Both the position numbers and the translations under genes were made by a program. From Nematostella vectensis (taxonomy: Eukaryota > Cnidaria > Anthozoa > Actiniaria > Edwardsiidae), in contig NC_064046.1 in NCBI RefSeq assembly GCF_932526225.1, positions 14,209,408-14,273,407 of the forward strand: a DNA stretch of 64,000 nt, written 5' to 3'. Position 1 is the first letter of the stretch. Every line of letters begins with the position of its first letter. Positions 48,314 to 59,405 of this stretch are shown piece by piece. The notes beneath the pieces are model-generated. The model did not search any database. It was not told the DNA's origin and saw nothing but the letters and a program-made list of their open reading frames with translations.

Positions 48314-50536
48314 TCCCTCTGGGTAGAGGGTTTGAATACTCGCGAAAACCTACCCTTCCAGCTGATGTATATAGATGTAATATAACAGGTGAGTAAAGAT
48401 GTCCCCTGATATATACCCCCTCCCCAGATTATCTTTATACATATAGCACAACACCTCAGCAAAGTGATTGATTCATTCCCATTAAGAGTAAACTTTGTCG
48501 ATTTGTTTGCAGAGTTTCGCGACAGAGTGTTTGAATACACTCGGGAGCCTACCGTTCCTTTCTCTGTGTATGAAGCAACCTACACGCCAGGTGTGCAAAG
48601 AAGTCACAAGCCAAATAACCCTCCCCTGTGACATGTATAACACAACCTACACGCAAGGTGAGTAAAGAAGTCACAAGCCAAATAACCCTCCCCTGTGACG
48701 TGTATAACACAACCCACATGCCAGATGAGTAATGAAGTCACAAGCCATAACCCTTACCTGTCACAATTCATATAACCTTGTGTGTCATTTAACATGTGTG
48801 ATTGTCTCTAAGACGTTTACACTTGTCTCCTTGCTGATAATTTCTGTAGTTTTTATGGTAAATGAGCTTTGTTTATTTTGTTTTATAGCTGATCTCTTTG
48901 TTTTATTTTTATCGTAGTCTTGCTTGTTCCAAAGGTAACCGCTCTAGCGGTAATACCATCTGCACCGAAAGTAGTACCGCTATGGTGCAATCCTTTTTTT
49001 GTGTCGTTTGTCGTCATGGCGACCCTGGTCACGGTGGCTGTTTTAGCAGTCAACTGGGACAACGGAGACCAGAAAGATGACGATAAAGAAGACGAGAACA
49101 AGATGTCTTCCGACATGAGGATCTGCCTGACAGAGGTAAGTACTGAGATGGCTGAACAGTACCACGTCTAAAAAGGTCTGCTTTCTACGCGGTTTCCAGT
49201 AGGTGCCGATGAAGGGGCGGGGGAGAGGGTCGAAGCAATACTACGTAAGTATAAACAAAATATTGAAGGACTTAGAAATATGCTGTAATCAATAATAGCA
49301 ATATTTGTAGAAGCGCAAGTATTACAAGTATATGACAATTGGTCTGACAACCGCTGTCCAATATCTATAGTCAGATACATATAACCGACATGACAGCTTT
49401 ATACTTGGTGCACACTAGGAACTATTTGTCTCTGAAGACTGTTACTTAGAGAATGTTTTTAGATTGCAACAAGATATAGAGAAAGAGAAGAGTATAAAAA
49501 ATAGTTGGGGGTTATTTTAGATGTATGAAGGGCTTTAAGAGCGTAGTAATAAGTTCGGAAGAGAATTGTGTTAAAGTTACATTTTACTCTACAGGAACAA
49601 TGCGCACATCCGCCAACGTACAACCCTGCAGCCCTGGAGAATGATCTGCGTGGTAAACATACAACAGACAATGACACGAGGACAGACTTCATAGAAAAGA
49701 AAGTTCAAGCATTAGTTCCTTTTCGTGCGCGGTGTGAGTCCAGACCACCTCCTGTCATGGGCTTTAATCCAGTGGGCATCCATCATGACAACCACGAGTC
49801 CAGTAGAATTACACTTCAAGAGACAGTATCTGATATCGAAGCTGCCAGTAAACAGCTCGCAGTCAAATCACTTGCTTCCATGAAGGGCCCAGAACCAACT
49901 CAGCCCACAGAGAAGGAGAGATCATTTAAGTCACAGTACACCACAGGCTGGCTAGCAGCACTGACTAGAGTAGTAAGGTGTATTGACCGCCTGACGTCGT
50001 CCAACAGCATCACCATTGATGGACGTCGACTGCTGCCTCTAAAGACCGCTGCACTCGGTCTCACCGAATTTGACACTGCCTTGGCGCCTGTACTGATGTT
50101 CAACATCAGAAGAAAATACCATTTTGAGTTTCCAGGCGACCACGAGATCGCCCGGTGTGACCCAGAGGAGTTACCAGGCGACCACATAAATGCGACAGGC
50201 AAATACGAAATCATCGACGTAGAAAGAGGCATTGTAAAATCTAGAGACATTGTCAAGACCGAGGAGTCATGTTTGCAGATGTCCAAGACTGTTTTGGCTG
50301 CAGTCTCGATAGCAGACCTGAACACCACAACACCTCTGAGACCTGCCATTGTACAGGAAAGCAATAGCATTCATTTAAGTGATGCCATAAAATCTGCTTC
50401 ACCTACCATCTCAGCCGAACTGCAACCGTTGCATCCTTTAAGAACGTGGAGATGGAGTTACAGCAAAAGGATGCTTCAAGTGACAATGATAACGAAAGTG
50501 TCACCCGCAGTAAGGGTATCGGTGGTCGCGTGTTGA
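48314..50536 (+). CDS. Unrecognised membrane-protein gene, partial model (4 exons)
   Basis: Phase-consistent exons: 48314-48388, 48513-48590, 48918-49135 and 49595 to the TGA ending 50536. The first two are related to each other (GFEYSRKPTLPADVY and VFEYTREPTVPFSVY), an ancient exon duplication. The third encodes a hydrophobic segment, PFFVSFVVMATLVTVAVLAV, probably transmembrane, followed by an acidic stretch. The fourth is long, polar and without a known domain. A possible first exon starts at ATG 47658 with the hydrophobic MIWIIVSVLLGTLLGIYQLL. Two further frames (50446-50682 and 50585-50836, the latter ending at a GTGAGT donor) suggest additional splicing or frameshifts towards the ORF at 50893. 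The 3' exons resemble 56209-57978. No family recognised; the model is tentative. Confidence 0.4.
48575..48745 (+). repeat. ~70-bp repeat with decoy donors after the exon ending 48590
   Basis: The exon end ACCTACACGCCAG|GTGTGC is followed by units with AACCTACACGCAAG|GTGAGT and AACCCACATGCCAGATGAGT, each embedded in AAGAAGTCACAAGCCAAATA and CCCTCCCCTGTGAC. Three units; the second has a better donor than the exon itself. Confidence 0.7.
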
Positions 50537-50892
50537 GGACCGTGAGTCGTCCATTGTCGGCGCCAATGCCAAGACGATCCATCAGTGACCTTGCACGTGA
50601 GTTGCCGACCCAGAGGGCAAGCTACTCGGTCAGTCTCACTCCCAGACCTGACCAATGTCGAAACTCTGGTTCTGTTTTCTAATGGAGAGCACGCAAAGTC
50701 ATTTCAGCTGCGACTTGATGCACCAAAACCTGTGCCATCGACAAAAACCAAAGCAGTAGAGCCAGACTCGGTACTGTCTTCCAAGTCTTCTGCTTCTGCT
50801 CCCCCAAGCAGCACCAACAGGACCCAAAACCGTGAGGTGAGTACTGAGATGGCTGTACAGCCACTCGGTCAGTCTCACTCCCAGACCTAACT

Positions 50893-52074
50893 ATGGCTAC
50901 ACCTCGGGCTCTGATTTCTGATGGCGAACAAGCAAAGTCATCTAAGCTGTTACTCGATACACCAAAACGAAATCAAGCCAAGGCAGCAGAGCCACAATCA
51001 AACATCAACAAAGAGATTGGCAAAGCTAAAACAACAAAGAGCAGACAACCAGCTTCTGCTATATCACCAACTCCCAAAAGCGAGAAAGACAGAACCAGAT
51101 ATATCGAAACTATCTCTACTAAGTGTCCTTCTTCTGCTACTGCTCACCCCAGCATCACGCTCGGAAACAAGACCACTAAATACTTTGCTTCAAAATATGG
51201 TTTGTCTATCACTGCTCCCCCAAGGAACGAAGACACAACCAGGTCGAGTAAATCAATCTTTTCGAAGTGCTCTTCTGCTACCACTCCCCCAAGCAACAAT
51301 GCTCGACCAAAGACCACTGAATCCACCACTCGTACAGCATCCGCCTCCAAAATAAATGGGTCAGTGGCACGCCGCAATGTAACAACAAAGGGCGACTCAG
51401 GCCCTTCAGCGTACACGTTAGAAGTGATAAGGGAGAGCCTCGGGGCCAGTAGCCTTTCAGTGACGCCCCCAGAAAAGGGCCCTCAGACGCCTTTACCACC
51501 GAAACCAACTAAAGCACAAAAAAGGAAAGCACGTAGGGCGAAGCTGGAGATGTACCTTAGCATGAGCTTAAATGCTCAAGGGAATCATAGAGAGGGATCA
51601 TCTAAAACACCAAGTGTTGATAAAAGCCCAATTAAAATAGCCGAAGACGCATCCCAGACGACACGAATGAGTGGCGTGCGTCAGAAAGCCACGGTTATCG
51701 ATAGAGCAACTAGACCGACGAGCACTCCCAACGATACGAATGAGGTGAAGGGCGCGTGTGCAAGTGAAAGTCCTTCCCTTCTATCCGCATACGACATCCA
51801 AGAAAGAATTAACAGCCTCTCAATACACCCTAAAGAGACACGAACTCAGAAATGGAGAAAAAAGGCTATGCTCTATGCCAGCTTGCGCGCTCTGTCGAAT
51901 GACACAACGCCGGTCAACGACAGCAAGGAGGATAATGCGCAGGTTAACGTCACTGATATTGACGAGGCAATTGCTAAAGCTCCATTGAATACGCGCAAGG
52001 ACGTGTCAAAAGCTGATGAGGGCCTCTGTGTATGCGAGAGAACGTCAGATGCATCCAAGTGTCCCACTGATTAA
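50893..52074 (+). CDS. Low-complexity basic/Ser-Thr-rich protein, unrecognised, copy 1
   Basis: Open frame of 393 codons from ATG 50893. The same frame is open upstream to about 50850 and resembles an internal repeat upstream (ATRSVSLPDLT), so it is probably a 3' exon of the 48.3-kb gene rather than a separate gene. The first half is Ser/Thr/Lys-rich and likely disordered. The second half carries a helix-like basic motif, first as KAQKRKARRAKLEMYLSM and then TRTQKWRKKAMLYASLRALS, preceded by SPSLLSAYDIQERINSLSI. The paralogue at 56209-57978 has more copies of this module. AATAAA at 52399 is a candidate poly(A) signal. Function unknown; the basic motif could bind nucleic acid or be a nuclear signal (inference). 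Confidence 0.6.
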   Translation: MATPRALISDGEQAKSSKLLLDTPKRNQAKAAEPQSNINKEIGKAKTTKSRQPASAISPTPKSEKDRTRYIETISTKCPSSATAHPSITLGNKTTKYFASKYGLSITAPPRNEDTTRSSKSIFSKCSSATTPPSNNARPKTTESTTRTASASKINGSVARRNVTTKGDSGPSAYTLEVIRESLGASSLSVTPPEKGPQTPLPPKPTKAQKRKARRAKLEMYLSMSLNAQGNHREGSSKTPSVDKSPIKIAEDASQTTRMSGVRQKATVIDRATRPTSTPNDTNEVKGACASESPSLLSAYDIQERINSLSIHPKETRTQKWRKKAMLYASLRALSNDTTPVNDSKEDNAQVNVTDIDEAIAKAPLNTRKDVSKADEGLCVCERTSDASKCPTD

Positions 52075-54156
52075 GTAGTGACTCCAGACTTTGATGTATA
52101 CATGTTCATATATCTTTACTAACGTCCTCAGAAATAAGATAGAACTCTGATTTATACCTCTTTGAATAGCTTTTAATCTTTTCCAACACCCTCAGAAAAA
52201 AGATAGAACTCTGATTTATGCTTTTTTATTTATCTTTTCCAACACCCTCAGAAAAAATATAGAACTCACATACCTTGCATAACACTATCAGGAAATAGCT
52301 TGAACTCTCATATCAACCTACTCATATACTTTTTTATATATTTGATCACTTAAATATGCTTTTGAACTTATTCTTAATTCTTTATCAACTCAAAAACTAA
52401 TAAATACTATTTCCGTTTAATCCTTGTGTTTAGTTTTTATTCTTCCACAAGTTGAATTAAGCTTATTTTGAAATAATTATTTTTTAAAGCGGAGCTCCTA
52501 CGCGGTAAGCAAGCAGAGAACAATAGAAATGGGAGGGGGTTGCTGTAGTGCACCCTTGGTTCATGTATATGTTGGTACCTATAGATGGAGAGTTGTGCGA
52601 CAGCTCAATGGTACGGGCTTCGCTTTTAAGAGGTGTAAAAACCGTGGCTCGGATTACTACGTTAAATGGCGGTCCCGTCCCGCAAAAACCTAGATAGCCA
52701 CCATGTTATTATCGGACATTAAAGAACCACTCAAGAAGGCAGAGTCCATCTTCTGTGTCTGTACTTGACCGCATAATCAAAAAAGGGCATTAACATACTA
52801 ACACTATCTCATCCCTGTAAACTGCGCGGCAGCACAGTGCGCCTTTTATAACATTCCGAATAAGACTCCATGAAAATCCAGAGCAATTCACCCTAACAAA
52901 GGACTCTTCTGTTGCACTGCGCGCTATGACGATCAAAATGGCGGAAGTGGAATGTTATGACAAAAACTCGCATTGTTTCTGGACTGTAGATATATCTTCT
53001 TTGACGAGGAATTTCCCATAGAAGGCAAACAGAATGTTTGTATGTAGTTCCGCTCGAATCAGCGATTGCCGGATACCATTTTGCGTGCTAAATCACAGGC
53101 TTCCCACCCGCGTCAGTAAAGGATTTCTAAGGAAATACGAATTCACGCAAACAAACATCTATGAGTTATATCTTCATACTCTATTCATGAAATAAATTCA
53201 GTTGGGATGTAAAAGGTTCCGTCTGTGGTGTTTTTTCTACCCAAGAAGTTCAATTTTACGAGTTTAGAGCGATATAACTTTGTATCGGATTTTGAGTCGA
53301 TATTAAGTATGTTAATGAGACAAGGCTGGCAACTTTATTCTGACTACTTCGGCTTCGGCGCGATTTTCTGCCGGATTTTAAGCAGTACGAAATCACTGAC
53401 ACTGGTACAAGATGGGAGAAGAGTGGAACTATTTCCAAATCGAGTTTTTAAGCAATCCGCCTAAAACCCTGCGAGAAATAGTTTTTTGAACGTCAATTTT
53501 AGCTTTCCGTCGATGATCGGGACATAGCAGCTGGTCAAATGGCATCCTTGGAATGTAATTTGAGCTAGCCCCACACCACCCTAGACCCGACTCTTGTCTT
53601 TGTCATGGTTTCCTCACTAACATCTAAATTGTGAGTTGTTGTGTGGAACGTCACTTGTACAGCTATGATAATGCCTAATTGCAGAGATAAATAACTTTTT
53701 AGGGGTCAGCCCGATGCATCTTGAATGAACTCCAAATTCGTCGTCTCCTCGACGTCTTCCCGTTCAATTATTGCGAGCGAGAGCAACACTAATTTCGGTC
53801 ATTGTGTCGATTTGGGTTTCCTGTGAAACAAACCGCCGCCATCTTGGAAACGAAATCTCACGTCCCCTCCCCACATCGTCAATTTGATTTGGACGGACTC
53901 TGTCTGTGGAAACCAAGATTTGGGCTACCTTGGCCATGATTTTTCGCACTTGCCCTGCCTGTTTCCGATAATTTTGAAAGGTCCTTCTTCGATTAATTCT
54001 GCGAATATGATGGCGATATCAAAGAATTATTTGGTAAGTATGACGACTTACGATCAGATGTTTAACGGGGTTTGCTTATGGCTTTCGAGGTTGTCATTTG
54101 ATAATAAAAGAACTCGGATAACCAAACTACCTCACCTAAGGATGTTCCTTGTGTAA
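52075..54156. other. Intergenic region, no gene supported
   Basis: 52080-52560 is 3' flank homologous to 57990-58390 downstream of the paralogue, ending in one unit of the GGGAGGGGGTTGCTG repeat that is expanded there. From 52600 to 54156 only short ORFs without recognisable domains are present. Confidence 0.55.
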
Positions 54157-54362
54157 TATAAAACAAAATAAGCTTTAGTATTTTTGGGTAGATAATCCGT
54201 TCTTGAGATATTGCAAAATGTAAGACTCTTGATTTGTCTGAAATTGCCCAATTGGGTCGAAATTGCCGCTTTTTTCAGGATCTATGGCAACTTTGCTCAA
54301 TCATATCTCAAGAACCGATCATTTACCAAAAAATACTAAAATTTTGTTTTATTTTATGAAAT
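54157..54362. mobile_element. Foldback/MITE with ~55-bp inverted repeats
   Basis: Left arm ATAAAACAAAATAAGC, TAGTATTTTTGGGTAGAT and CGTTCTTGAGATATTG is mirrored on the right by CATATCTCAAGAACCGATC, ATTTACCAAAAAATAC and ATTTTGTTTTAT. The central ~90 bp are unique. Non-coding. The following ~700 bp show no gene. Confidence 0.65.
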
Positions 54363-55102
54363 GAACCTCTAGGCAAAGTATAATCAACATCAACACACAC
54401 AAGCTAACACAACCTTACAATTTGAACTTTGCCATTTTTTGCTCCTGTCTTTCTAGACATTCAATGCCTTCAATTAAATAATTTCTTTTGTTTAATAAAA
54501 TAAGACTACAAGCAATTTGTTTTTGTTCTATTTCTCTTATAAAACAAACAGAGAAACCATGAACCAAAGGGTTAGTGATCAGCCAAGACAGTGGCTGCAA
54601 AGAAAAGGGGGTCTTGCATAAATCTGGCTTATGGGAAATGTGCGAACTGCCCCACACAAATCTAAAAGAATATTGATTTAATCCTTGCAATTGAATGACT
54701 AACCAATCTATGAGCTCGAGCACTTCACTTCTTTACGAGAACTTCTAGTTTAAATAACATTTAGATAACTGAATATCAGATAACTTAACAGATACCAGTA
54801 CACTACCCTAGGATGTAGCATTGTGATCATAAGCTATGAGGAGCAGGTAAAAGGATAAAAACAGGTAGCGAACGAAGTAAAAAGTGCAGAGGGGAAAAGG
54901 TTTGTTGTGAAAATGTACTAGCTCGCGAGGTGCCCATAACCAAATATGGTGCAACGAACAATATATTGATGCTATGATTGACAAGCTCGCGCAATCTAAA
55001 AATAGCTTTCAAGGGCCACGGGGATTTGTTCTCTTATATCATGGTCTCTTGTTTGCCCTTAACGCCTTTCTAGACAAGATCATCTAAGTGTCTACCATAT
55101 AA

Positions 55103-55325
55103 TCGTGTAGCCAATCGCTAAGTCGCTTCTTTATTATTGCTCAGCCAATCGCAAAATGGGTTCCATATGATCGCTCAGCCAATCGCAAGGAGGTTTCCAT
55201 ATGATCGCTCAGCCAATCGCAAAATGGCTTCTATATGAGCGCTCAGCCAATCGCAAAATGGCTTCTATATGATCGCTTATCCAATCGCTAAGTGGCTTCT
55301 ATATAAGCGCTAAGCCAATCGCTAA
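55103..55325 (+). repeat. ~34-bp repeat with seven CCAAT boxes
   Basis: CCAATCGC occurs at 55111, 55145, 55179, 55213, 55249, 55281 and 55314, within units of CGCTCAGCCAATCGCAAAAT and GGCTTCTATATGAT. CCAAT is the NF-Y site. The array lies about 0.8 kb upstream of the paralogue promoter module. Regulatory activity is inferred only. Confidence 0.7.
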
Positions 55326-55383
55326 GTGGCTTCTTTATGGTCCCTCAGCGCGCGTAGAACATTAAAATAGGGGAATGCCATTC

Positions 55384-55790
55384 TAGACCCCGTCCCCACG
55401 TATCCGTTTTCGTTTGAAAACGCAACCTTTTTGTTACGGATACGGGTATCGTCCACACGGAAACGCGAAAACGATGACCGAAAAACGGAACAATTTGAAA
55501 ACGATCTCCAGAGTGGAACAATTTGAAAACGATACCCTTTCGTAGCCGTGGGACGGACGAAAACAGAACCTTTCGAAAACGATGGCGTGATAACTCAGGT
55601 CCAGTCCACTTGGCGCGCGAGTACGCATGCGCTGTAGAGCTTGTTATCGTTTTGGTATCGTTTTTGCGTTCTCGTGGGGACGGGTCGTATCAAAATGAAA
55701 ACGCTTCGTGTGGACGCGGATCTTTTTTGAAAACGGAACAAAAAGGTTGCGTTTTCAAACGAAAACGGATACGTGGGGACAGTGTCCTAG
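55384..55790. mobile_element. MITE, better-preserved relative of the element at 1158
   Basis: The left arm (GACCCCGTCCCCACGTATCC, then GTTTTCGTTTGAAAACGC) is the reverse complement of the right arm ending AACGGATACGTGGGGAC. CTAGA flanks both ends as a possible short target duplication. About 50-bp terminal inverted repeats; non-coding. Confidence 0.7.
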
Positions 55791-56064
55791 ACTCGCTGCC
55801 AGGGACGTCAACGCCGTTTTTCAGCAATTCGTGTGCGCGCGCGCCGTTCTTGATGCCGTTCGCGTTGTCACACTCGATTGAACGCGCACACATTCCTTGA
55901 CGAAGTAGTGTAGGGGGTTGACACCCTATCCATCATTCATTGCGCCAAACATATTATCAGGCGCCGGACGCAAGCAAGATATAACACGCGCAAGTGCTAA
56001 TGGCTAGGGCGTAGAATCGTGTTGAGGACGGCATATTTCTGCGAGGTCAGAGCCCTTGCGCGGT

Positions 56065-56104
56065 CACGTGACGTCATGGCCTCTGGTGACGTAATAATGC
56101 AAAT
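56065..56104 (+). promoter_or_regulatory. Conserved E-box / double CRE / octamer module, copy 2
   Basis: CACGTG (56065-56070) overlaps TGACGTCA (56069-56076), followed by TGACGTAA (56087-56094) and ATGCAAAT (56097-56104). It is the counterpart of 47534-47598 in the duplicated promoter. The ATG of the putative first exon of copy 1 is ACG here and a following TGG is TGA, so the N-terminal peptide is not retained. Confidence 0.5.
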
Positions 56105-56208
56105 TAGAATGGAAATTAGAAAAGACCCAAGCAAGCTTGCAAGCTACAAATTTGCGACGATCTGAATAATTGTAAGCGTAATATTAAGGACTTTGTTTCA
56201 TATACTAG

Positions 56209-57978
56209 ACCATACCTGATACACCAAAACCTCAATCAGGACAGGTTCCAACGAGTATAACCAAGACAACAAGAAATCGAAACAGCAACAAGGAACTTGT
56301 CAAAGCTGAAACAACAAAAAGCGGAAAATCAGCTGCTTTTTCACACACTACGAAAAGCGAGAAACACGGAACCAGGTATACCGACACGATGTTTACTAAG
56401 TCTTCTACTACTCTCCACAGCAGCACGTACATAACCAAGACCATAGATCAGTTTACTTCGAAATATAGTTCGTCTATCACTACTTTACCAAGTGACAGAG
56501 ACGGAAACAGGTCGAGTAATTCAATCTTTTCGAAGAATTCTTCCTTTGCTACTACTCCCCCAAGCAACAATGCTCCACCAACTGAATCCAACAAAAATGG
56601 AACGAAATTAACAACAAAGGGCGACTCAGGCCCTTCAGCGTACACACTAAAAGTGATAAGGGAAAGCCTCAGGGCCAGCAGCGTTTCAGTGACGCCCCCA
56701 GAAAAGAGCCCTCAGACGCCTTCACCACCGAAACCAACTAAAGCACAAAAAAGGAAAGCACGTAGGGCGAAGCTTGAGATGTACCTTAGCATGGGCTTAA
56801 ATGCTCAAGGGGATCATAGAGAGGAGTCATCTAAAACACCAAGAGTTGATGAACGCCCAATCAAAATGACTAAAGACGCATCCCAGACGACAGGAACGAG
56901 TGGCGTGCATCAGAAAACCACGGTTTTTGATAGAGCAACCAGACCGGCGAGCACTCCCAACAATCCGAATGAGGTGAAGGGCGCGTGTGCAAGTGAAAGT
57001 CCTTCCCTTTTATCCGCATACGACATCCAAGAAAGAATTAACAGCCTCTCAATACACCCTAAAGAGACACGAACTCAGAAGAGGAGGAGACGTCGAGAAA
57101 AGGCTAAGCTCTATGCTAGCTTGAACTCTCTGTCAAATGACACAACGCCGGTCAACGACAGAAAGGCGGATTATACGCAGGCAAGCGTCACTGATATTGA
57201 CGAGGCAATTGCTAAAGCTCGTCCAATCAATATGACTGAAGACGCATCCCAGACAATGGGAACAAGTGGCGTGCGACAGAAAGCCACGGTTTTTGATAGA
57301 GCAGCCAGACCGGCGAGCACTCCCAACGATCCGAATGAGGTGAAGGGCGTGTGTGCAACTGAAAGTCCTTCCCTTCTATCCGCTTATGACATCCAAGAAA
57401 GAATTAACAGCCTCTCAATACACCCTAAAGAGACACGAACTCAGAAGAGGAGGAGACGTCGAGAAAAGGCTAAGCTATATGCCAGCTTGCGCGATCTGTC
57501 GAATGACACAACGCCGGACAACGACAGCAAGGAGGATAATACGCAGGCTAGCGTCACTGTGATTGACGAGACAATTGCGAAAGCTCCATTGAATACGCGC
57601 AAGGATGTGTCAGAAGCTGATGAGGGCCTCTGTGTAAGCGAGGGAACGTCAGATGCGTCCAGTCCCTCACTTCTATCCGCATACGACATCCTTGATAAAA
57701 TTAACAGCCTCTCAATTCATTCAATTCATCCCAAAACGAATGACAAGCCAAAAGAGACACAGTCTCAGAAGAGGAGGAGACGTCGAGAAAAGGCTAAGCT
57801 ATATGCCAGCTTCCGCGCTCTTTCGAATGACACATCACCGGTCAACGACAGCAAGGCGGATAAAACATGGGCTAGAGTAACTGAGATTGACGAGTCAATT
57901 GCTAGAGCTTACTTGAATGCGTGTAAGCACGTGTCAGAAGCTGATGAGGGCCTATGTACTAGCGAGAGAACTGATTAG
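56209..57978 (+). CDS. Low-complexity basic protein with repeated QKRRRRREKAKLYASL module, copy 2
   Basis: The frame is open from a candidate acceptor (ACTAG|ACC) at 56209; the first in-frame ATG is 56389, which gives 529 aa. The N-terminal half is Ser/Thr-rich (SKYSSSITTLPSDRDGNRSS). The C-terminal half contains KAQKRKARRAKLEMYLSM and then three modules of SPSLLSAYDI, a helix INSLSIHP and TQKRRRRREKAKLYAS. A 366-bp (122-codon) in-frame tandem duplication made two of these (from about 56856 and 57222). It is a paralogue of 50893-52074, whose 3' flank and promoter it shares, but it lacks the transmembrane exons. No known family. Start uncertain. Confidence 0.6.
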   Translation, partial: TIPDTPKPQSGQVPTSITKTTRNRNSNKELVKAETTKSGKSAAFSHTTKSEKHGTRYTDTMFTKSSTTLHSSTYITKTIDQFTSKYSSSITTLPSDRDGNRSSNSIFSKNSSFATTPPSNNAPPTESNKNGTKLTTKGDSGPSAYTLKVIRESLRASSVSVTPPEKSPQTPSPPKPTKAQKRKARRAKLEMYLSMGLNAQGDHREESSKTPRVDERPIKMTKDASQTTGTSGVHQKTTVFDRATRPASTPNNPNEVKGACASESPSLLSAYDIQERINSLSIHPKETRTQKRRRRREKAKLYASLNSLSNDTTPVNDRKADYTQASVTDIDEAIAKARPINMTEDASQTMGTSGVRQKATVFDRAARPASTPNDPNEVKGVCATESPSLLSAYDIQERINSLSIHPKETRTQKRRRRREKAKLYASLRDLSNDTTPDNDSKEDNTQASVTVIDETIAKAPLNTRKDVSEADEGLCVSEGTSDASSPSLLSAYDILDKINSLSIHSIHPKTNDKPKETQSQKRRRRREKAKLYASFRALSNDTSPVNDSKADKTWARVTEIDESIARAYLNACKHVSEADEGLCTSERTD

Positions 57979-58374
57979 ATGTAGGAACTCCCGTCACTCT
58001 CTGAACTTAGAAACCCTCAAGACTTTTATATGTGTTGATATATGTGCGCCCTCAGAAATAAGATAGAACTCTGTTTTATACCTTATAACTCATCATATAA
58101 CTATCATGACATCGTCAGGAATTAGCCGGAACTCTGATTTCAACCTACTCATATACCTTTTATATACCTGTTCACTGCCTTTTAACTTTATGCCTTATAA
58201 ATCATGCTTATTTTTTTTTTATCAAATCGCCAACCTTTAAATACTTTTTACGTTTAATCCTTGTCTTTTGTTTTGATACCTCTACAAGTTGAGTTTAGCT
58301 TATTTTGAACACATTACCTTTTCAAAGCGGAGCCCCTACGCGGTAAGCAAGCAGAGAACAATAGAAATGGTAGG

Positions 58375-58940
58375 GGGTTGCTGTGACGCATTCACGGTGT
58401 ATGTATATGGGAGGGGGTTGCTACGACGCATTCACGGTGTATGTATATGGGAGGGGGTTGCTGTGACGCATTCACGGTGTATGTATATGGGAGGGGGTTG
58501 CTGTGACGCATTCACGGTGTATGTATATGGGAGGGGGTTGCTGTGACGCATTCACGGTGTATGTATATGGGAGGGGGTTGCTGTGACGCATTCACGGTGT
58601 ATGTATATGGAAGGGGGTTGCTGTGACGCATTCACGGTGTATGTATATGAGAGGGGGTTGCTGTGACGCATTCACGGTTCACGGTGTATGTATATGGAAG
58701 GGGGTTGCTGTGACGCATTCACGGTGTATGTATATGGGAGGGGGTTGCTGTGGCGCATTCACGGTGTATGTATATGGGAGGGGGTTGCTGTGACGCATTC
58801 ACGGTGTATGTATATGGGAGGGGGTTGCTGTGACGCATTCACGGTGCATGTATATGGGAGGGGGTTGCTGTGACGCATTCACGGTTTATGTATATGGAAG
58901 GGGGGTTGCTGTGACGCATTCACGGTTTATGTATATGTTG
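58375..58940 (+). repeat. 40-bp minisatellite 3' of copy 2
   Basis: About 14 units of GGGAGGGGGTTGCTGTGACG and CATTCACGGTGTATGTATAT. A single unit-like stretch occupies the same position after copy 1 (52530-52575), so the array expanded after the gene duplication. ORFs here are artefacts. Confidence 0.9.
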
Positions 58941-59231
58941 GTGGTAGAAAAGCAAAATGTAAAACGATTTATTTGTTAATTTTGCACTACACATTGTAAG
59001 TTTGGTACAACCTTACACACGCACGCATTCTTCCCTCTCATGGTAGTAGCAGGGGCGATAACATCTATCCCCCCCCCTCTCTCCCATATTTTCAAGGATC
59101 AAAAGGAAATTATTACTTTGTGTACAATAAATGTTATTTCCACTGGCTGTTGCAAGTGATGGGCGGACCGGGCATGTTCTGGCGTGCTTCCATGTTAGTC
59201 ACACATTAATATCTTTTTCACCTCAAAACTC

Positions 59232-59405
59232 AAGGCCGTAGCATGCCTCAAATATTGTGGGGGGGGGGGGGGGGGGACAATACAGAAACATTAAGAAAAT
59301 ATTGGGGGGGCACAGCCACGCCCCTACTGGTCAATTCCTTGTAATTTTTGAAAGTATGGGAGGGGGGAGCAAATGCCCCCAGTGCCCCACCCCTGCTACG
59401 GCCCT
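59232..59405. mobile_element. G-rich MITE, most complete copy
   Basis: Terminal inverted repeats AAGGCCGTAGCA and TGCTACGGCCCT enclose ACAATACAGAAACATTAAG, CACAGCCACGCCCCTACTGG and TGCCCCCAGTGCCCC. It defines the family also found at 46-400 and 6340-6500. Confidence 0.7.

Noticed and set aside
48732-49135. Cys-loop receptor TM2-TM3 resemblance
   Set aside because: Loose similarity of hydrophobic segments only. The phase-consistent exon model skips the TM2-like stretch, and no Cys-loop or TM4 is seen.
52600-54156. Short ORFs in the intergenic region as genes
   Set aside because: No recognisable domain or splice pattern, and lengths are within chance expectation.
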